The translations under genes and the position numbers were made by a program. Shown piece by piece: positions 42,209 to 51,535 of a stretch of 64,000 nt of DNA (its first letter is position 1; each line of letters opens with the position of its first letter). The stretch is taken from assembly GCF_004153545.1 (NCBI RefSeq), contig NZ_SDVA01000001.1, forward strand, positions 124,001 through 188,000, given 5' to 3'. The notes beneath the pieces were generated by a model. That model was given only the letters and a program-made list of their open reading frames with translations, did no database searches and was not told where the DNA came from. This stretch comes from Serinicoccus sediminis. GTDB lineage: Bacteria > Actinomycetota > Actinomycetes > Actinomycetales > Dermatophilaceae.

Positions 42209-43843
42209 TCAGTTCACGTCCTCGAGCGCCGCGGTCCGGGTGAAGCCGAAGTAGCTGATGACGGCCACCAGGAAGAAGATGATGACCGAGATGGCCGAGG
42301 CGAAGCCGAAGTTCGGCGCCGCGCCGCCCAGGGCCAGCCGGTAGGCGAGGGTGATGAGCAGGTCGGTGGAGCCGATGGAGCTCTGCCCGCCGACGAACGG
42401 CCCGCCCTCGGTGAGCAGCCAGATGAGCCCGAAGTTGTTGAAGTTGAAGGCGAAGGACGCGATCATCAGCGGGCCCACGGCCACGAGCAGCAGCGGCATG
42501 ATGACCCGCCGGACCGTCATGAACGCCCCGGCACCGTCGATGGCCGCCGCCTCCTTGACGTCGCTCGGTATGGCCTGCAGCGCACCGGTGCAGACGATGA
42601 ACCAGTAGGGGAAGCCCAGCCACAGGTTCGTGATGAGCACCGCGACCCGGGCCCACCAGGCGCTGCCGAGCCAGTTGATGTCCAGCCCGAGGAGGTTGTT
42701 GATGAGACCGAAGTCCTGGTTGAACATCGACGCCCAGACGAGCGCCGTCACGTAGATGGGCAGCGCGTAGGGGAGGATGAGGATCGAGCGGTAGATCCCC
42801 TTGCCCTTGAGCCGCTCGTCGTTCATCAGGAGCGCGATCGCCATACCGAGCAGGAACGTCGCGACGACGGTGAACGCGGCGAAGAAGACGTTCCAGACGA
42901 ACACCTTGGTGAGACCCTCGCGCAGCGTGGCGTTGGTGAAGGCGTCGGTGTAGTTCTGGAGGCCCACGAACTCGCGCCAGCCCTGGGGCAGCGCCGCACC
43001 CTCGCCGTCCTCCGGCACGAAGTTGGCGTCCTCGGCGACGTAGACGGTGCCCGTCACCGTGTCCGTGATGGTGTCGGCCTCCTCGTCGTAGACCCTCGTC
43101 GGGGTGCCGATGAAGGCCTCGGACAGGCCCACCTGCCGGATGCCGGCCGTCTGCTCCCCCGCGTCGTTGAAGACCGGGACGCCGAAGTCGGCGAGGTCGT
43201 CGGAGCGCTCGTTGACCTCCTGCGGGGTCAGGGTGGTCCAGCCGGGGGCGGAGATGATGCGGCCCGTCGGGCCGGCCTCGACGCCGTCGGCGGGCAGCTC
43301 CTCCAGGCCCTCGAGGGTGCCGACGTAGTAGGTGCCCTCGGCGTCGGTGAGGAGGTAGGCCAGGTCACCGGTGGCGACGTTGCTGCCCTCCGGGACGGCG
43401 ATGTTGAGGCCGTAGCGGCTGCTGCCCTCGACCTCGCGCACCGAGTTGGCCACGATGGAGTTGACGGCCTCCTCCTTGCTGCTGATGTGGCCGTCGCCGA
43501 AGTTGGTGAAGGAGATCTGCACCGTGTAGAGCAGCGGCCAGATCTGCAGCAGCAGCATGAGCAGCACGCCGGGGAAGAGGTACTTCGCGGGGATCGCCCG
43601 CTTCGTGGCGTAGACGGCGATGATGCACAGCGCGATGAAGCCGATGAGGCTGACCATGAGCCAGTGGCCGGCCTCGATGACCTGCTGGGCCATCCAGCCC
43701 AGGACCGCGACGACCAGCAGGATCAGGCCCCACTTGACGACCTGCACCCACCAGGGCGTGTGCGAGCTGAACTCCAGGTGCTCGCCGGTCGGCTCGAGGC
43801 GGTCCAGGGCCTGGTCCACCTCGCTGCTGCGTGTCTCGGACAT
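42209..43843 (-). CDS. malF: maltose/maltodextrin ABC permease MalF
   Basis: The 544-residue permease has early membrane helices ('VVKWGLILLVVAVLGWMAQQ' near residue 35) and a large extracytoplasmic insertion (about residues 105-310) like the P2 loop of MalF. The permease core follows, with the EAA motif 'PSDVKEAAAIDGAGAFMTVR' near 432. The long loop presumably contacts the binding protein. It lies 146 bp downstream of malE, with a stable hairpin in between. Confidence 0.92.
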   Translation of the reverse strand: MSETRSSEVDQALDRLEPTGEHLEFSSHTPWWVQVVKWGLILLVVAVLGWMAQQVIEAGHWLMVSLIGFIALCIIAVYATKRAIPAKYLFPGVLLMLLLQIWPLLYTVQISFTNFGDGHISSKEEAVNSIVANSVREVEGSSRYGLNIAVPEGSNVATGDLAYLLTDAEGTYYVGTLEGLEELPADGVEAGPTGRIISAPGWTTLTPQEVNERSDDLADFGVPVFNDAGEQTAGIRQVGLSEAFIGTPTRVYDEEADTITDTVTGTVYVAEDANFVPEDGEGAALPQGWREFVGLQNYTDAFTNATLREGLTKVFVWNVFFAAFTVVATFLLGMAIALLMNDERLKGKGIYRSILILPYALPIYVTALVWASMFNQDFGLINNLLGLDINWLGSAWWARVAVLITNLWLGFPYWFIVCTGALQAIPSDVKEAAAIDGAGAFMTVRRVIMPLLLVAVGPLMIASFAFNFNNFGLIWLLTEGGPFVGGQSSIGSTDLLITLAYRLALGGAAPNFGFASAISVIIFFLVAVISYFGFTRTAALEDVN

Positions 43844-43932
43844 CGTCGTCCCTCTCTGGCTACGGCCGTGGGCCGTCGGGGTGTGGCTGCTGGGCGTGGT
43901 TCAGGAGGTGGTGCAGGGGGTGGTGCTGGGGG

Positions 43933-43976
43933 CCTCGGTCCGGCGGCGGGACGACGTCCGCACCGCCGGACCGAGG
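43933..43976 (-). terminator. hairpin between malE and malF
   Basis: CCTCGGTCCGGCGG (43933-43946) pairs perfectly with 43963-43976 around a 16-base loop that can itself fold. No T tract follows. It probably attenuates transcription or protects malE mRNA, so that the binding protein exceeds the permeases. Confidence 0.7.
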
Positions 43977-43989
43977 GATGAGGGACGGC

Positions 43990-45339
43990 TCAGCGGCCGA
44001 TGTTGGAGACGATCTCCTCCTGAGCGGCCTCGAGGCGCTCGGCGGGGTCGGCACCACCGACGATGTCGGAGGTGGCCTGGCCCAGGGGCTGCCACACGGC
44101 GTTCATCGCGGGGATGTTCGGCATCGGCGAGGCACCCTCACCGGCGGCCGACCAGGCCTCGATGTCCTCGTCCTCCGCGGACACGGTGTCCAGCGCGGAC
44201 TGCAGGGCCGGGGGACGCTGGCCGGCCTCGAAGAGCGCCAGCTGCATGTCCTCGGTCGTCACGTAGGTGTTGACGAACTCCTGCGCCAGGGTCGGGTTCT
44301 GCGCGCCGGAGGCGACGTAGAACATCTGGACGCCCAGGAACGGCACGGTCTCGCCGCCGTCCTCGAAGTCCGGGATCGGGTCGATGGCGTACTCGATCTC
44401 GGCGCCCTCGACGTTGGGGATGGCCCACGGCCCGGCCACCATGTAGGGGGTGCGGCCCTCGGCGAACAGCGACTCCATGGTCGGGAAGTCGACGTTGACG
44501 TTGAGCAGGCCCTCCTCGGCCATCCAGGCGATCTTCTCGCCGCCCTGGATGGACTCCTCGGAGCCGACGATGACGTTGTCCGGGTCCCAGCCGCCGTCGT
44601 CGTTCTTGCCGAAGATGCCGCCGCCGTAGGCGGACAGGTAGGGGTAGGCGTGGTAGGCGTCACCGACGTTGCTCACCGGGGTGACGAAGGCCTGGTCGGC
44701 GTCGCCGGAGTCGACGAGCCCGTTGCCGAAGGAGGCCAGCTCCTCCATGGAGGCCGGGGCGTCCGGGGCGAGGGCGGTGTTGCGGATGAGGCCGAGGGAC
44801 TCGGTGGCGTAGGGCACGCCGTAGATCTGGCCGTCGAACTGGGTGGCCGCGAGCGAGTCCTCGGTGAAGAGGGCCTGCGTGTCGGACGACATCTGGACCG
44901 GCTCCACGATGCCGTTCTGGACGAACTCGCCCAGCCAGTCGTGGGCGCCGACGACGATGTCCGGGCCCTGGTCGACGTTGGCGGCGTCCTTGAACTGCTG
45001 GCGCACGTCGGTCGCGACCTGCACCTGCGTGGTGATGCCGTACTCCTCGCCGAACTGCTCGGCCCACTCGGTGAGGATGGGGGCGCGGACGTCGTCGGCC
45101 CAGATGACGAGCTCGGCGTTCTCGTCGCGGACGGGGGCCTCGGTGGAGGCGGCCTCGTCACCCGCGGCCTCCTCGTCCTCGGCGGCCTCCTCGTCCTCGG
45201 CGGCGGCGTCGTCCTCCGCGGAGGTCTCCTCGGCGGTCGAGCCGGCGTCGGCGGTCTCCTCGCCGGAGTCGCCGCCGCAGGCGGACAGCAGCAGCGTCGC
45301 CGCGCTGACGATGGCTACAGCACCGGTGGTGCGCTTCAT
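43990..45339 (-). CDS. malE: maltose/maltodextrin-binding lipoprotein MalE
   Basis: The 449-residue family-1 solute-binding protein has a lipoprotein signal with lipobox 'LLLSAC' near residue 16-21. A long Glu/Ala/Asp-rich linker (about 22-70) precedes a binding domain starting 'ELVIWADDVRAPILTEWAEQ'. Typical sites include 'DIVVGAHDWLGEFVQNGIVE' and 'GPWAIPNVEGAEIEYAIDPI'. It captures maltodextrins outside the cell. GAAGGAG precedes the ATG. The acidic tether is unusually long and would hold the domain away from the membrane. Confidence 0.93.
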   Translation of the reverse strand: MKRTTGAVAIVSAATLLLSACGGDSGEETADAGSTAEETSAEDDAAAEDEEAAEDEEAAGDEAASTEAPVRDENAELVIWADDVRAPILTEWAEQFGEEYGITTQVQVATDVRQQFKDAANVDQGPDIVVGAHDWLGEFVQNGIVEPVQMSSDTQALFTEDSLAATQFDGQIYGVPYATESLGLIRNTALAPDAPASMEELASFGNGLVDSGDADQAFVTPVSNVGDAYHAYPYLSAYGGGIFGKNDDGGWDPDNVIVGSEESIQGGEKIAWMAEEGLLNVNVDFPTMESLFAEGRTPYMVAGPWAIPNVEGAEIEYAIDPIPDFEDGGETVPFLGVQMFYVASGAQNPTLAQEFVNTYVTTEDMQLALFEAGQRPPALQSALDTVSAEDEDIEAWSAAGEGASPMPNIPAMNAVWQPLGQATSDIVGGADPAERLEAAQEEIVSNIGR

Positions 45340-45445
45340 GGTTCTCCTTCGAACAGTGGTGAGGTCACCGGCCCGGCGCTGCTCGAGGAGCGGCGACGAT
45401 GCCGCGGTCACCGTCTCCCGGAGGGGTTCGACGACCGATGCCGCA

Positions 45446-45475
45446 AGTATGCAAGCACGCCCCGCAGTTTTGCAA
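45446..45475 (-). promoter_or_regulatory. malE promoter
   Basis: On the minus strand a -35 TTGCAA (45475-45470) and a -10 CATACT (45451-45446) are 18 bp apart. The -35 lies inside the palindromic operator, so a bound repressor would exclude RNA polymerase. Confidence 0.55.
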
Positions 45476-45485
45476 GATCTTGCAA
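45470..45485. promoter_or_regulatory. MalR-type operator
   Basis: TTGCAAGATCTTGCAA is a perfect 16-bp palindrome between the divergent malE and ATPase genes. Two further GCAAG half-sites lie at 45443-45456 around the malE -10. The LacI-type gene at the end of the mal operon is the obvious candidate regulator. Confidence 0.75.
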
Positions 45486-45656
45486 GAAGTTGCCAGGTCA
45501 CGATCTGCTAACGTGACGCCCGTCACCGGCAACGGCGCCTCTGACGGCATACCACCGCCACCCCCGCCGCCCGGAGATGATCCGGTGCCGACCGGCGCCG
45601 GGTCCGTCCTTTACAACGGATCGTCCGGCACGTACCTGCCGGTGAAGGAGCTGATC

Positions 45657-46739
<1,083 letters not shown>

Positions 46740-46790
46740 CCCACCACCCGCGGCGCCGCACCCGGCGTCGCGGCGAGCCGCACGGCATAC

Positions 46791-46826
46791 CGAGGCCGCC
46801 CGCCCCACCCGGGGCGGGCGGCCTCG
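46791..46826 (+). terminator. terminator hairpin after msiK
   Basis: CGAGGCCGCCCGCCCC (46791-46806) pairs perfectly over 16 bp with 46811-46826 around the loop ACCC. No T tract follows, as is common in high-GC actinobacteria. Confidence 0.8.
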
Positions 46827-46862
46827 CCGCGTCCCCCCACCCCTCGCCCCCATCCCCATCTC

Positions 46863-46950
46863 CCACCGAGCGCCGCGAATGGTTGCCCACGCACCCACCG
46901 AGCGCCGCGAATGGTTGCCCGCGCACCCACCGAGCGCCGCGAATGGTTGC
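46863..46950. repeat. tandem repeat array 2 (3 units, 32-bp period)
   Basis: Units start at 46863, 46895 and 46927 and share the 24-base core of array 1 exactly, including ACCGAGCGCCGCGAATGGTT. Only the 8-base spacers differ. The array lies between the msiK terminator and the AbiEi-like gene. Confidence 0.9.
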
Positions 46951-47045
46951 CCCGTCGTCCACATCGTCGGCCCGTGCAGGCACTCCGTCCACAGATGGAC
47001 GCACAGGTCTGGCGGGCGGACCCCTGACGCGGTCAGCGTGGCCCG

Positions 47046-48077
47046 ATGGCGACCCTCGACGACCTGCCCCCGACGCCGTTCCGGTATGCCGAGGCGCTGG
47101 CTCTCGGCTTGTCGCGTCAGCAGCTGCGTCGCCTCGTCGGCGACGGTCAGGTCGTGCGCCTGCGCCGCGGCTGGTATGCCGTGCTCGGGATCGCCCTGCC
47201 CGACGGGGAGCACTGGGATCTCACCCGGCGGCATCATCTGCAGAGGCTGCGGGAGGCGCTCCTCGATCACCCCGGATGCGTCGCCAGCCATGCGAGCTCA
47301 GCAATGGTGCACGACCTGCCGCTGCTCATCTCCCCGGCCGCGGAGGTGGAGCTCGTGCGCGTCGAGGACGCCCCGAGCTCACGGCGACTGCCCGGCGTGA
47401 CGATTCATCACACGGACACGATCGACCTCCCTGTCACGACCGTCGACGGACTGCGCACGACCACGATCGCCCAGACCTGCGCCGATGTCCTTCGCACGCG
47501 ACGCCTCCCGCACGGCCTGGCCATGCTCGACGAGGCGGTGCGCGCGTCGACGGTGACGGCCCGAGAGGTCCGTGCCGTCCTCGACGCCCAGCGGCGCTGG
47601 GTCGGTCGGCCCAAGGCGCTCGAGGTCATCGACCTGCTGGACGCGCGCCGCGAGAGCTGGGGCGAGGCATACTCCGCGGGCGTCATCCACCTCGCCGAGC
47701 TGCCGCAGCCGATCCCCCAGGTCGAGCTGTATGACGAACAGTTCCGTTTCGTCGCCCGGCTCGACGGCCTGCTGGACCACGAGCAGGTCGCCACGGAGTC
47801 CGACGGTCAGGGGAAGTACCGGGAGGGAGCGACGGCGGAGACAGGTGAGCAGGTGGCCCGGTCGGTCCTGGCGGCCGAGGCGGATCGCCAGCGACGCATC
47901 GAGCGGCTGGGACTGGAGGTCGCGCGCTGGATGACCGAGGAGGCCATGCACACGCCGGAGATCGTCGCGCAGCGCATCAACGCCGCACGGTCCAGAGCGC
48001 TGTCGCGGCCCTTCACCGGCTGGGTCAGGTGGGAGGGAGAATTCCGCAGGCTCCCGCTCCTGCCTCGGGCCGTGTGA
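47046..48077 (+). CDS. AbiEi-antitoxin-like winged-helix protein, solitary
   Basis: The 343-residue protein begins with a region like the AbiEi antitoxin N-terminal winged helix ('FRYAEALALGLSRQQLRRLV' near residue 12, 'VVRLRRGWYAVLGI' near 36). The C-terminal half ('RESWGEAYSAGVIHLAELPQ' near 199, then an acidic/basic pattern) resembles the restriction-endonuclease-like tail of similar actinobacterial proteins. AbiEi normally represses an operon with the AbiEii nucleotidyltransferase toxin, but no toxin gene is adjacent here. Two GGTATGCC octamers lie in its first 135 bases. The gene is flanked by inversely oriented repeat arrays. Confidence 0.65.
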   Translation: MATLDDLPPTPFRYAEALALGLSRQQLRRLVGDGQVVRLRRGWYAVLGIALPDGEHWDLTRRHHLQRLREALLDHPGCVASHASSAMVHDLPLLISPAAEVELVRVEDAPSSRRLPGVTIHHTDTIDLPVTTVDGLRTTTIAQTCADVLRTRRLPHGLAMLDEAVRASTVTAREVRAVLDAQRRWVGRPKALEVIDLLDARRESWGEAYSAGVIHLAELPQPIPQVELYDEQFRFVARLDGLLDHEQVATESDGQGKYREGATAETGEQVARSVLAAEADRQRRIERLGLEVARWMTEEAMHTPEIVAQRINAARSRALSRPFTGWVRWEGEFRRLPLLPRAV

Positions 48078-48107
48078 CCCCGTGCCACATCCGAGAGCGA
48101 CGACAGC

Positions 48108-48258
48108 CAACCACTCCCGACGCCCGGTGGCGACCAGAGCAACCACTCCCGACGCCCGGTGGCGACCAGAACAACCACTCACGACGCCCGGTGGCGACCA
48201 GAGCAACCACTCACGACGCCCGGTGGGGACCAGAGCAACCACTCACGACGCTCGGTGC
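48108..48258. repeat. tandem repeat array 3 (5 units, 32-bp period)
   Basis: Units start at 48108, 48140, 48172, 48204 and 48236 with core AACCACTCACGACGCCCGGT (C or A at the ninth base) and spacer near GGCGACCAGAG. The reverse complement differs from the core of arrays 1 and 2 at only four positions, all transitions. The array therefore belongs to the same family in opposite orientation. Confidence 0.88.
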
Positions 48259-48277
48259 GGGGAGGTCACGGCGGGCC

Positions 48278-48283
48278 TACGCT
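48278..48283 (+). promoter_or_regulatory. -10 box for leaderless DUF4032 gene
   Basis: TACGCT is followed by seven bases and the ATG at 48291. The start codon itself lies in a GGTATGCC octamer (48288-48295). Confidence 0.5.
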
Positions 48284-48290
48284 GGGCGGT

Positions 48291-49538
48291 ATGCCGCTCG
48301 ACATCAGCGCGATCAAGCTCGACCCGGCGATGCTCGACCTGCCGTGGGAGGTGCCGCTCGAGGAGTGGCCGGAGAGCCACCTCGCCGCGCTCCCCCGCGG
48401 CATCTCCCGGCACGTCGTGCGCTTCGTGCGCCTCTCCGGGGCGGTGATCGCGGTCAAGGAGATCTCCGAGCCGCTGGCCCGCCGCGAGTTCCAGACGCTG
48501 CGCAACCTGCGCCGCCTCGACCTGCCGACCGTCGAGCCGCTGGCCGTCGTGTCCGGCCGCACCGACGCCGACGGCGAGCCGCTGGACGCCTGCCTCGTCA
48601 CGCGGCACCTCAAGTTCTCCCTGCCCTACCGCGCGGTGTTCAGCCAGCGCATGCGCCCCGACACCGCGCGCCGCACCCTCGACGCCCTGGCCGTCCTGCT
48701 GGTGCGGCTGCACCTGGCGGGCTGCTTCTGGGGCGACGTCTCGCTGTCCAACACCCTGTTCCGTCGTGACGCGGGCGACTTCGCGGCATACCTGGTCGAC
48801 GCCGAGACCGCCGAGCTCCACCCGCAGCTCTCCCCCGGTCAGCGCGAGCACGACCTCTTCGTGGCGCACGGCAACATCGCCGGCGAGCTCATGGACCTCG
48901 AGGCCGCCGGTGCCCTGGACGAGGGCGACGACCCGATCGAGATCGCCAACCGGATCATGCACCGCTACGACCTGCTGTGGAACGAGCTCACCGGTGAGGA
49001 ACGCTTCGAGCGCGGCGACCGGTGGCGGGTCGACGAGCGGATGCGCCGGCTCAACAACCTCGGTTTCGACGTCGACGAGCTGGAGATGACCACCGACATC
49101 GACGGCGCCTACATCCGCATCCAGCCCAAGGTCGTCGACGCCGGGCACGCCTCGCGCCGCCTCATGCGGCTCACCGGTCTCGACGTCGAGGAGAACCAGT
49201 CCCGCCGGCTGCTCAACGACCTCGACTCCTACCGCGCCGCCACCGACCGGCAGGAGGACGACGAGGAGCTCGTCGCGCACGACTGGCTGTCCCGGGTCTA
49301 CGAGCCGGTCACCCGCACCGTCCCGCGCGAGCTGCGCAGCAAGCTCGAGCCCGCCGAGCTGTTCCACGAGATCCTCGAGCACCGGTGGTACCTCTCCGAG
49401 CGCGTCCGGCACGACGTCGACCTCGTCGACGCCGTCCAGGACTACGTCGCCACGGTCCTGCCGAAGAAGCCTGACGAGATGTCCATCCTCGGCGTCGACA
49501 CCGAGGAGATCCCCATCCGGGCGCGCGTCTCGGAGTGA
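48291..49538 (+). CDS. DUF4032 domain protein with kinase-like fold
   Basis: The 415-residue protein has an N-terminal segment resembling Kdo/WaaP-type lipopolysaccharide kinases. 'VIAVKEISEPLARREFQTLR' near residue 52 has a likely ATP-binding Lys. 'CFWGDVSLSNTLFRRDAGDF' near 145 (catalytic-loop Asp, Asn) and 'YLVDAETAEL' near 166 (metal Asp) follow. The C-terminal part is DUF4032 ('KVVDAGHASRRLMRLTGLDV'). Its substrate is unknown. The frame is open upstream through repeat array 3, but the leaderless promoter fixes the ATG at 48291. Confidence 0.82.
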   Translation: MPLDISAIKLDPAMLDLPWEVPLEEWPESHLAALPRGISRHVVRFVRLSGAVIAVKEISEPLARREFQTLRNLRRLDLPTVEPLAVVSGRTDADGEPLDACLVTRHLKFSLPYRAVFSQRMRPDTARRTLDALAVLLVRLHLAGCFWGDVSLSNTLFRRDAGDFAAYLVDAETAELHPQLSPGQREHDLFVAHGNIAGELMDLEAAGALDEGDDPIEIANRIMHRYDLLWNELTGEERFERGDRWRVDERMRRLNNLGFDVDELEMTTDIDGAYIRIQPKVVDAGHASRRLMRLTGLDVEENQSRRLLNDLDSYRAATDRQEDDEELVAHDWLSRVYEPVTRTVPRELRSKLEPAELFHEILEHRWYLSERVRHDVDLVDAVQDYVATVLPKKPDEMSILGVDTEEIPIRARVSE

Positions 49539-49552
49539 GGCCCCGAGATGCG

Positions 49553-50284
49553 TCAGGTGCCGACCCGCTCCGGTATGCCGCCCCGCTCGCGCAGCCTCGT
49601 CAGCGCCACCACTCCTGCAGCGACCGCGCCGATAGCCACGGCGATCCCGACCACGTAGAGCAGCACGCCGGCATACCCCTGCGGTGAGGCGACGGGGGTG
49701 GCCGGGTCCAGGAACGGGTAGGGGTACCACGATCCCGCGCCGGTGACGGGGTTCGTCGCGAGTGGGCCGCGCACCAGGGTGTAGCCGATCCACACAACCG
49801 GAACCGCGAGGACGGCCAGGACGCCACGCCAGGGCAGACCGCGCCGCGCCGGGGACAGGAACAGGTCGAGGAGGAGCAGCGCCGGGCCGACGACGTGCAG
49901 GACCTCGTTGGACCAGGCGACGGTCGTGCCCTGCGGCAGCTCGATGCCCCGCAGCAGGACGTTGTAGACGACGCCCGTGATCGCCATGTAGGTCGTCACG
50001 CAGGCGAGGGCGACGGCAAGGCTGAGTGGCTCCCGGCGGGCTCGGGCCGGACCTGCCCGCAGCAGCCAGACGCCTGCCCAGGTCAGGACCACGACGGACC
50101 CGACGTTGGACAGGATCGTGAAGAAGCTGAAGAAGTTGACGGTCGTGAGCGCTACGTCACGCCCCGCGTCGACCGCTCCGCTGATCGTCACCCGGGCCTG
50201 CGCGACCACGGCCGCGAGGATCAGGCCCGCCGACGCGAGTCGCACGGCCGCCCAGGTGCCCGCCGCCGGGGCCCATCTCGTCAC
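49553..50284 (-). CDS. Pr6Pr-family membrane protein
   Basis: The 243-residue protein has about six hydrophobic helices, including 'ASAGLILAAVVAQARVTISG' near residue 15, 'SNEVLHVVGPALLLLDLFLS' near 124 and 'GVLLYVVGIAVAIGAVAAGV' near 209. It has the family-typical 'NFFSFFTILSNVGSVVVLTW' and 'WYPYPFLDP' blocks. It is a polytopic membrane protein of unknown role. GTG 50284 lies 6 nt after a TATCGT -10 box on the minus strand. The gap from here to rlmB (50285-50540) shows nothing I can assign. Confidence 0.78.
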   Translation of the reverse strand: MTRWAPAAGTWAAVRLASAGLILAAVVAQARVTISGAVDAGRDVALTTVNFFSFFTILSNVGSVVVLTWAGVWLLRAGPARARREPLSLAVALACVTTYMAITGVVYNVLLRGIELPQGTTVAWSNEVLHVVGPALLLLDLFLSPARRGLPWRGVLAVLAVPVVWIGYTLVRGPLATNPVTGAGSWYPYPFLDPATPVASPQGYAGVLLYVVGIAVAIGAVAAGVVALTRLRERGGIPERVGT

Positions 50285-50290
50285 AGCAGG

Positions 50291-50296
50291 ACGATA
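50291..50296 (-). promoter_or_regulatory. -10 box for leaderless Pr6Pr gene
   Basis: On the minus strand TATCGT is followed by six bases and the GTG at 50284. Confidence 0.45.
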
Positions 50297-50540
50297 GCGG
50301 CTCCGCTCACGCGCCCACCGGACGCACGGCGGGCAGCACGGAGCGCACCCTCGGGACACATCGACCACGCGCCGGTGCCGCACGGGACGCGCTCAGCGGC
50401 GCTGGCGGCCTCGCGACCGAGGACACCGCATACTCGTGCATCTTCTTGCGACACGAGCGTGCTCAGGGGCACGCGCGTGACGCGAGGTTATGCACGACGA
50501 AATGCACAAGAGTGCACCGGCACCCGGCCGGGCACTCGGC

Positions 50541-51521
50541 TCAGCGGGTGCGGACGCGCGCAATCTCGTAGAGCGTGACCGCCGTGGCGATCCCGGCGTT
50601 GAGCGACTCGGTGACCGCCGCCATGGGGATCGAGACGATCTGGTCGCAGGTCTCCCGGACGAGCCGCGAGAGCCCCTTACCCTCCGACCCGACGACCACC
50701 ACGAGCGGCTGGTCGGCGAGCTCCAGGCCGGGCAGCTGCACGTCGCCGTCCGCGTCGAGGCCGATGACGAAGAAGCCCGCCTTGCGGTATGCCTCCAGCG
50801 CCCGGGTGAGGTTCGTGGCCTGGGCGACGGGGATCCGGGCGGCGGCACCCGCCGACGTCTTCCACGCGGCGGCGGTCATGCCGGCCGAGCGACGCGCCGG
50901 GACGACGACGCCGTGCGCGCCGAAGGCCCCGGCCGAGCGGACGATGGCGCCGAGGTTGCGCGGGTCGGTGATGCCGTCGAGCGCCACGACGAGCGGCACA
51001 CCCGGCAGCTGCTGGCTCATGAGGTCGTCGGGGTGGGCGTAGTCGTAGGGCGGCACCGCGAGGACCAGGCCCTGGTGCACCGCGCCGTCGGTCATCCGGT
51101 CGAGCTCGCCGCGCGGCGACTCCATGACCGCGATGCCCGCCTCGGTGGCCAGCGCGATGCTCTCCCGCACCCGGTCGTCGGACTCCATCCGCGACCCGAC
51201 GTGGAGCACCGTCGCGGGCACGCCGGTCCGCAGCGCCTCGAGCACGCTGTTGCGCCCGGCCACGAGCTCGGTCGAGGCCTTGGCCCCGCTCCGGCGGCCG
51301 CCCTGGGAGCCCCGGGACGCGCCCTGTCCCGCGCGCCCGCCGGCGGTGTCGCCGCCGGCGTCGCCACGGTTCCGCCGCGCGGCCGGGTGGCCGACGCGGT
51401 CCGCCGCACGCGGCGTCGGGCCCTTGCCCTTGAGCTGCTTGCGCCGCTGCCCGCCGGAGCCGACGACGGCGCCCTTCTTGTTGGTCGTGCGCGCCGCGCG
51501 GCGCCGCTGGTTGCCTGCCAT
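50541..51521 (-). CDS. rlmB: 23S rRNA (guanosine-2'-O-)-methyltransferase RlmB
   Basis: The 326-residue SpoU-family SPOUT methyltransferase has a basic Gly/Arg-rich N-terminus (about 80 residues) and a substrate-binding domain ('[20 protein letters not shown]'). The catalytic domain carries motif 1 '[17 protein letters not shown]', motif 2 '[20 protein letters not shown]' and motif 3 '[20 protein letters not shown]'. It methylates a ribose in 23S rRNA using S-adenosylmethionine. It is 14 bp downstream of cysS, as in Mycobacterium (Rv3579c-Rv3580c), so an operon is likely. Confidence 0.92.
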   Translation of the reverse strand: MAGNQRRRAARTTNKKGAVVGSGGQRRKQLKGKGPTPRAADRVGHPAARRNRGDAGGDTAGGRAGQGASRGSQGGRRSGAKASTELVAGRNSVLEALRTGVPATVLHVGSRMESDDRVRESIALATEAGIAVMESPRGELDRMTDGAVHQGLVLAVPPYDYAHPDDLMSQQLPGVPLVVALDGITDPRNLGAIVRSAGAFGAHGVVVPARRSAGMTAAAWKTSAGAAARIPVAQATNLTRALEAYRKAGFFVIGLDADGDVQLPGLELADQPLVVVVGSEGKGLSRLVRETCDQIVSIPMAAVTESLNAGIATAVTLYEIARVRTR

Positions 51522-51535
51522 GGGTCTGCTCCTCC

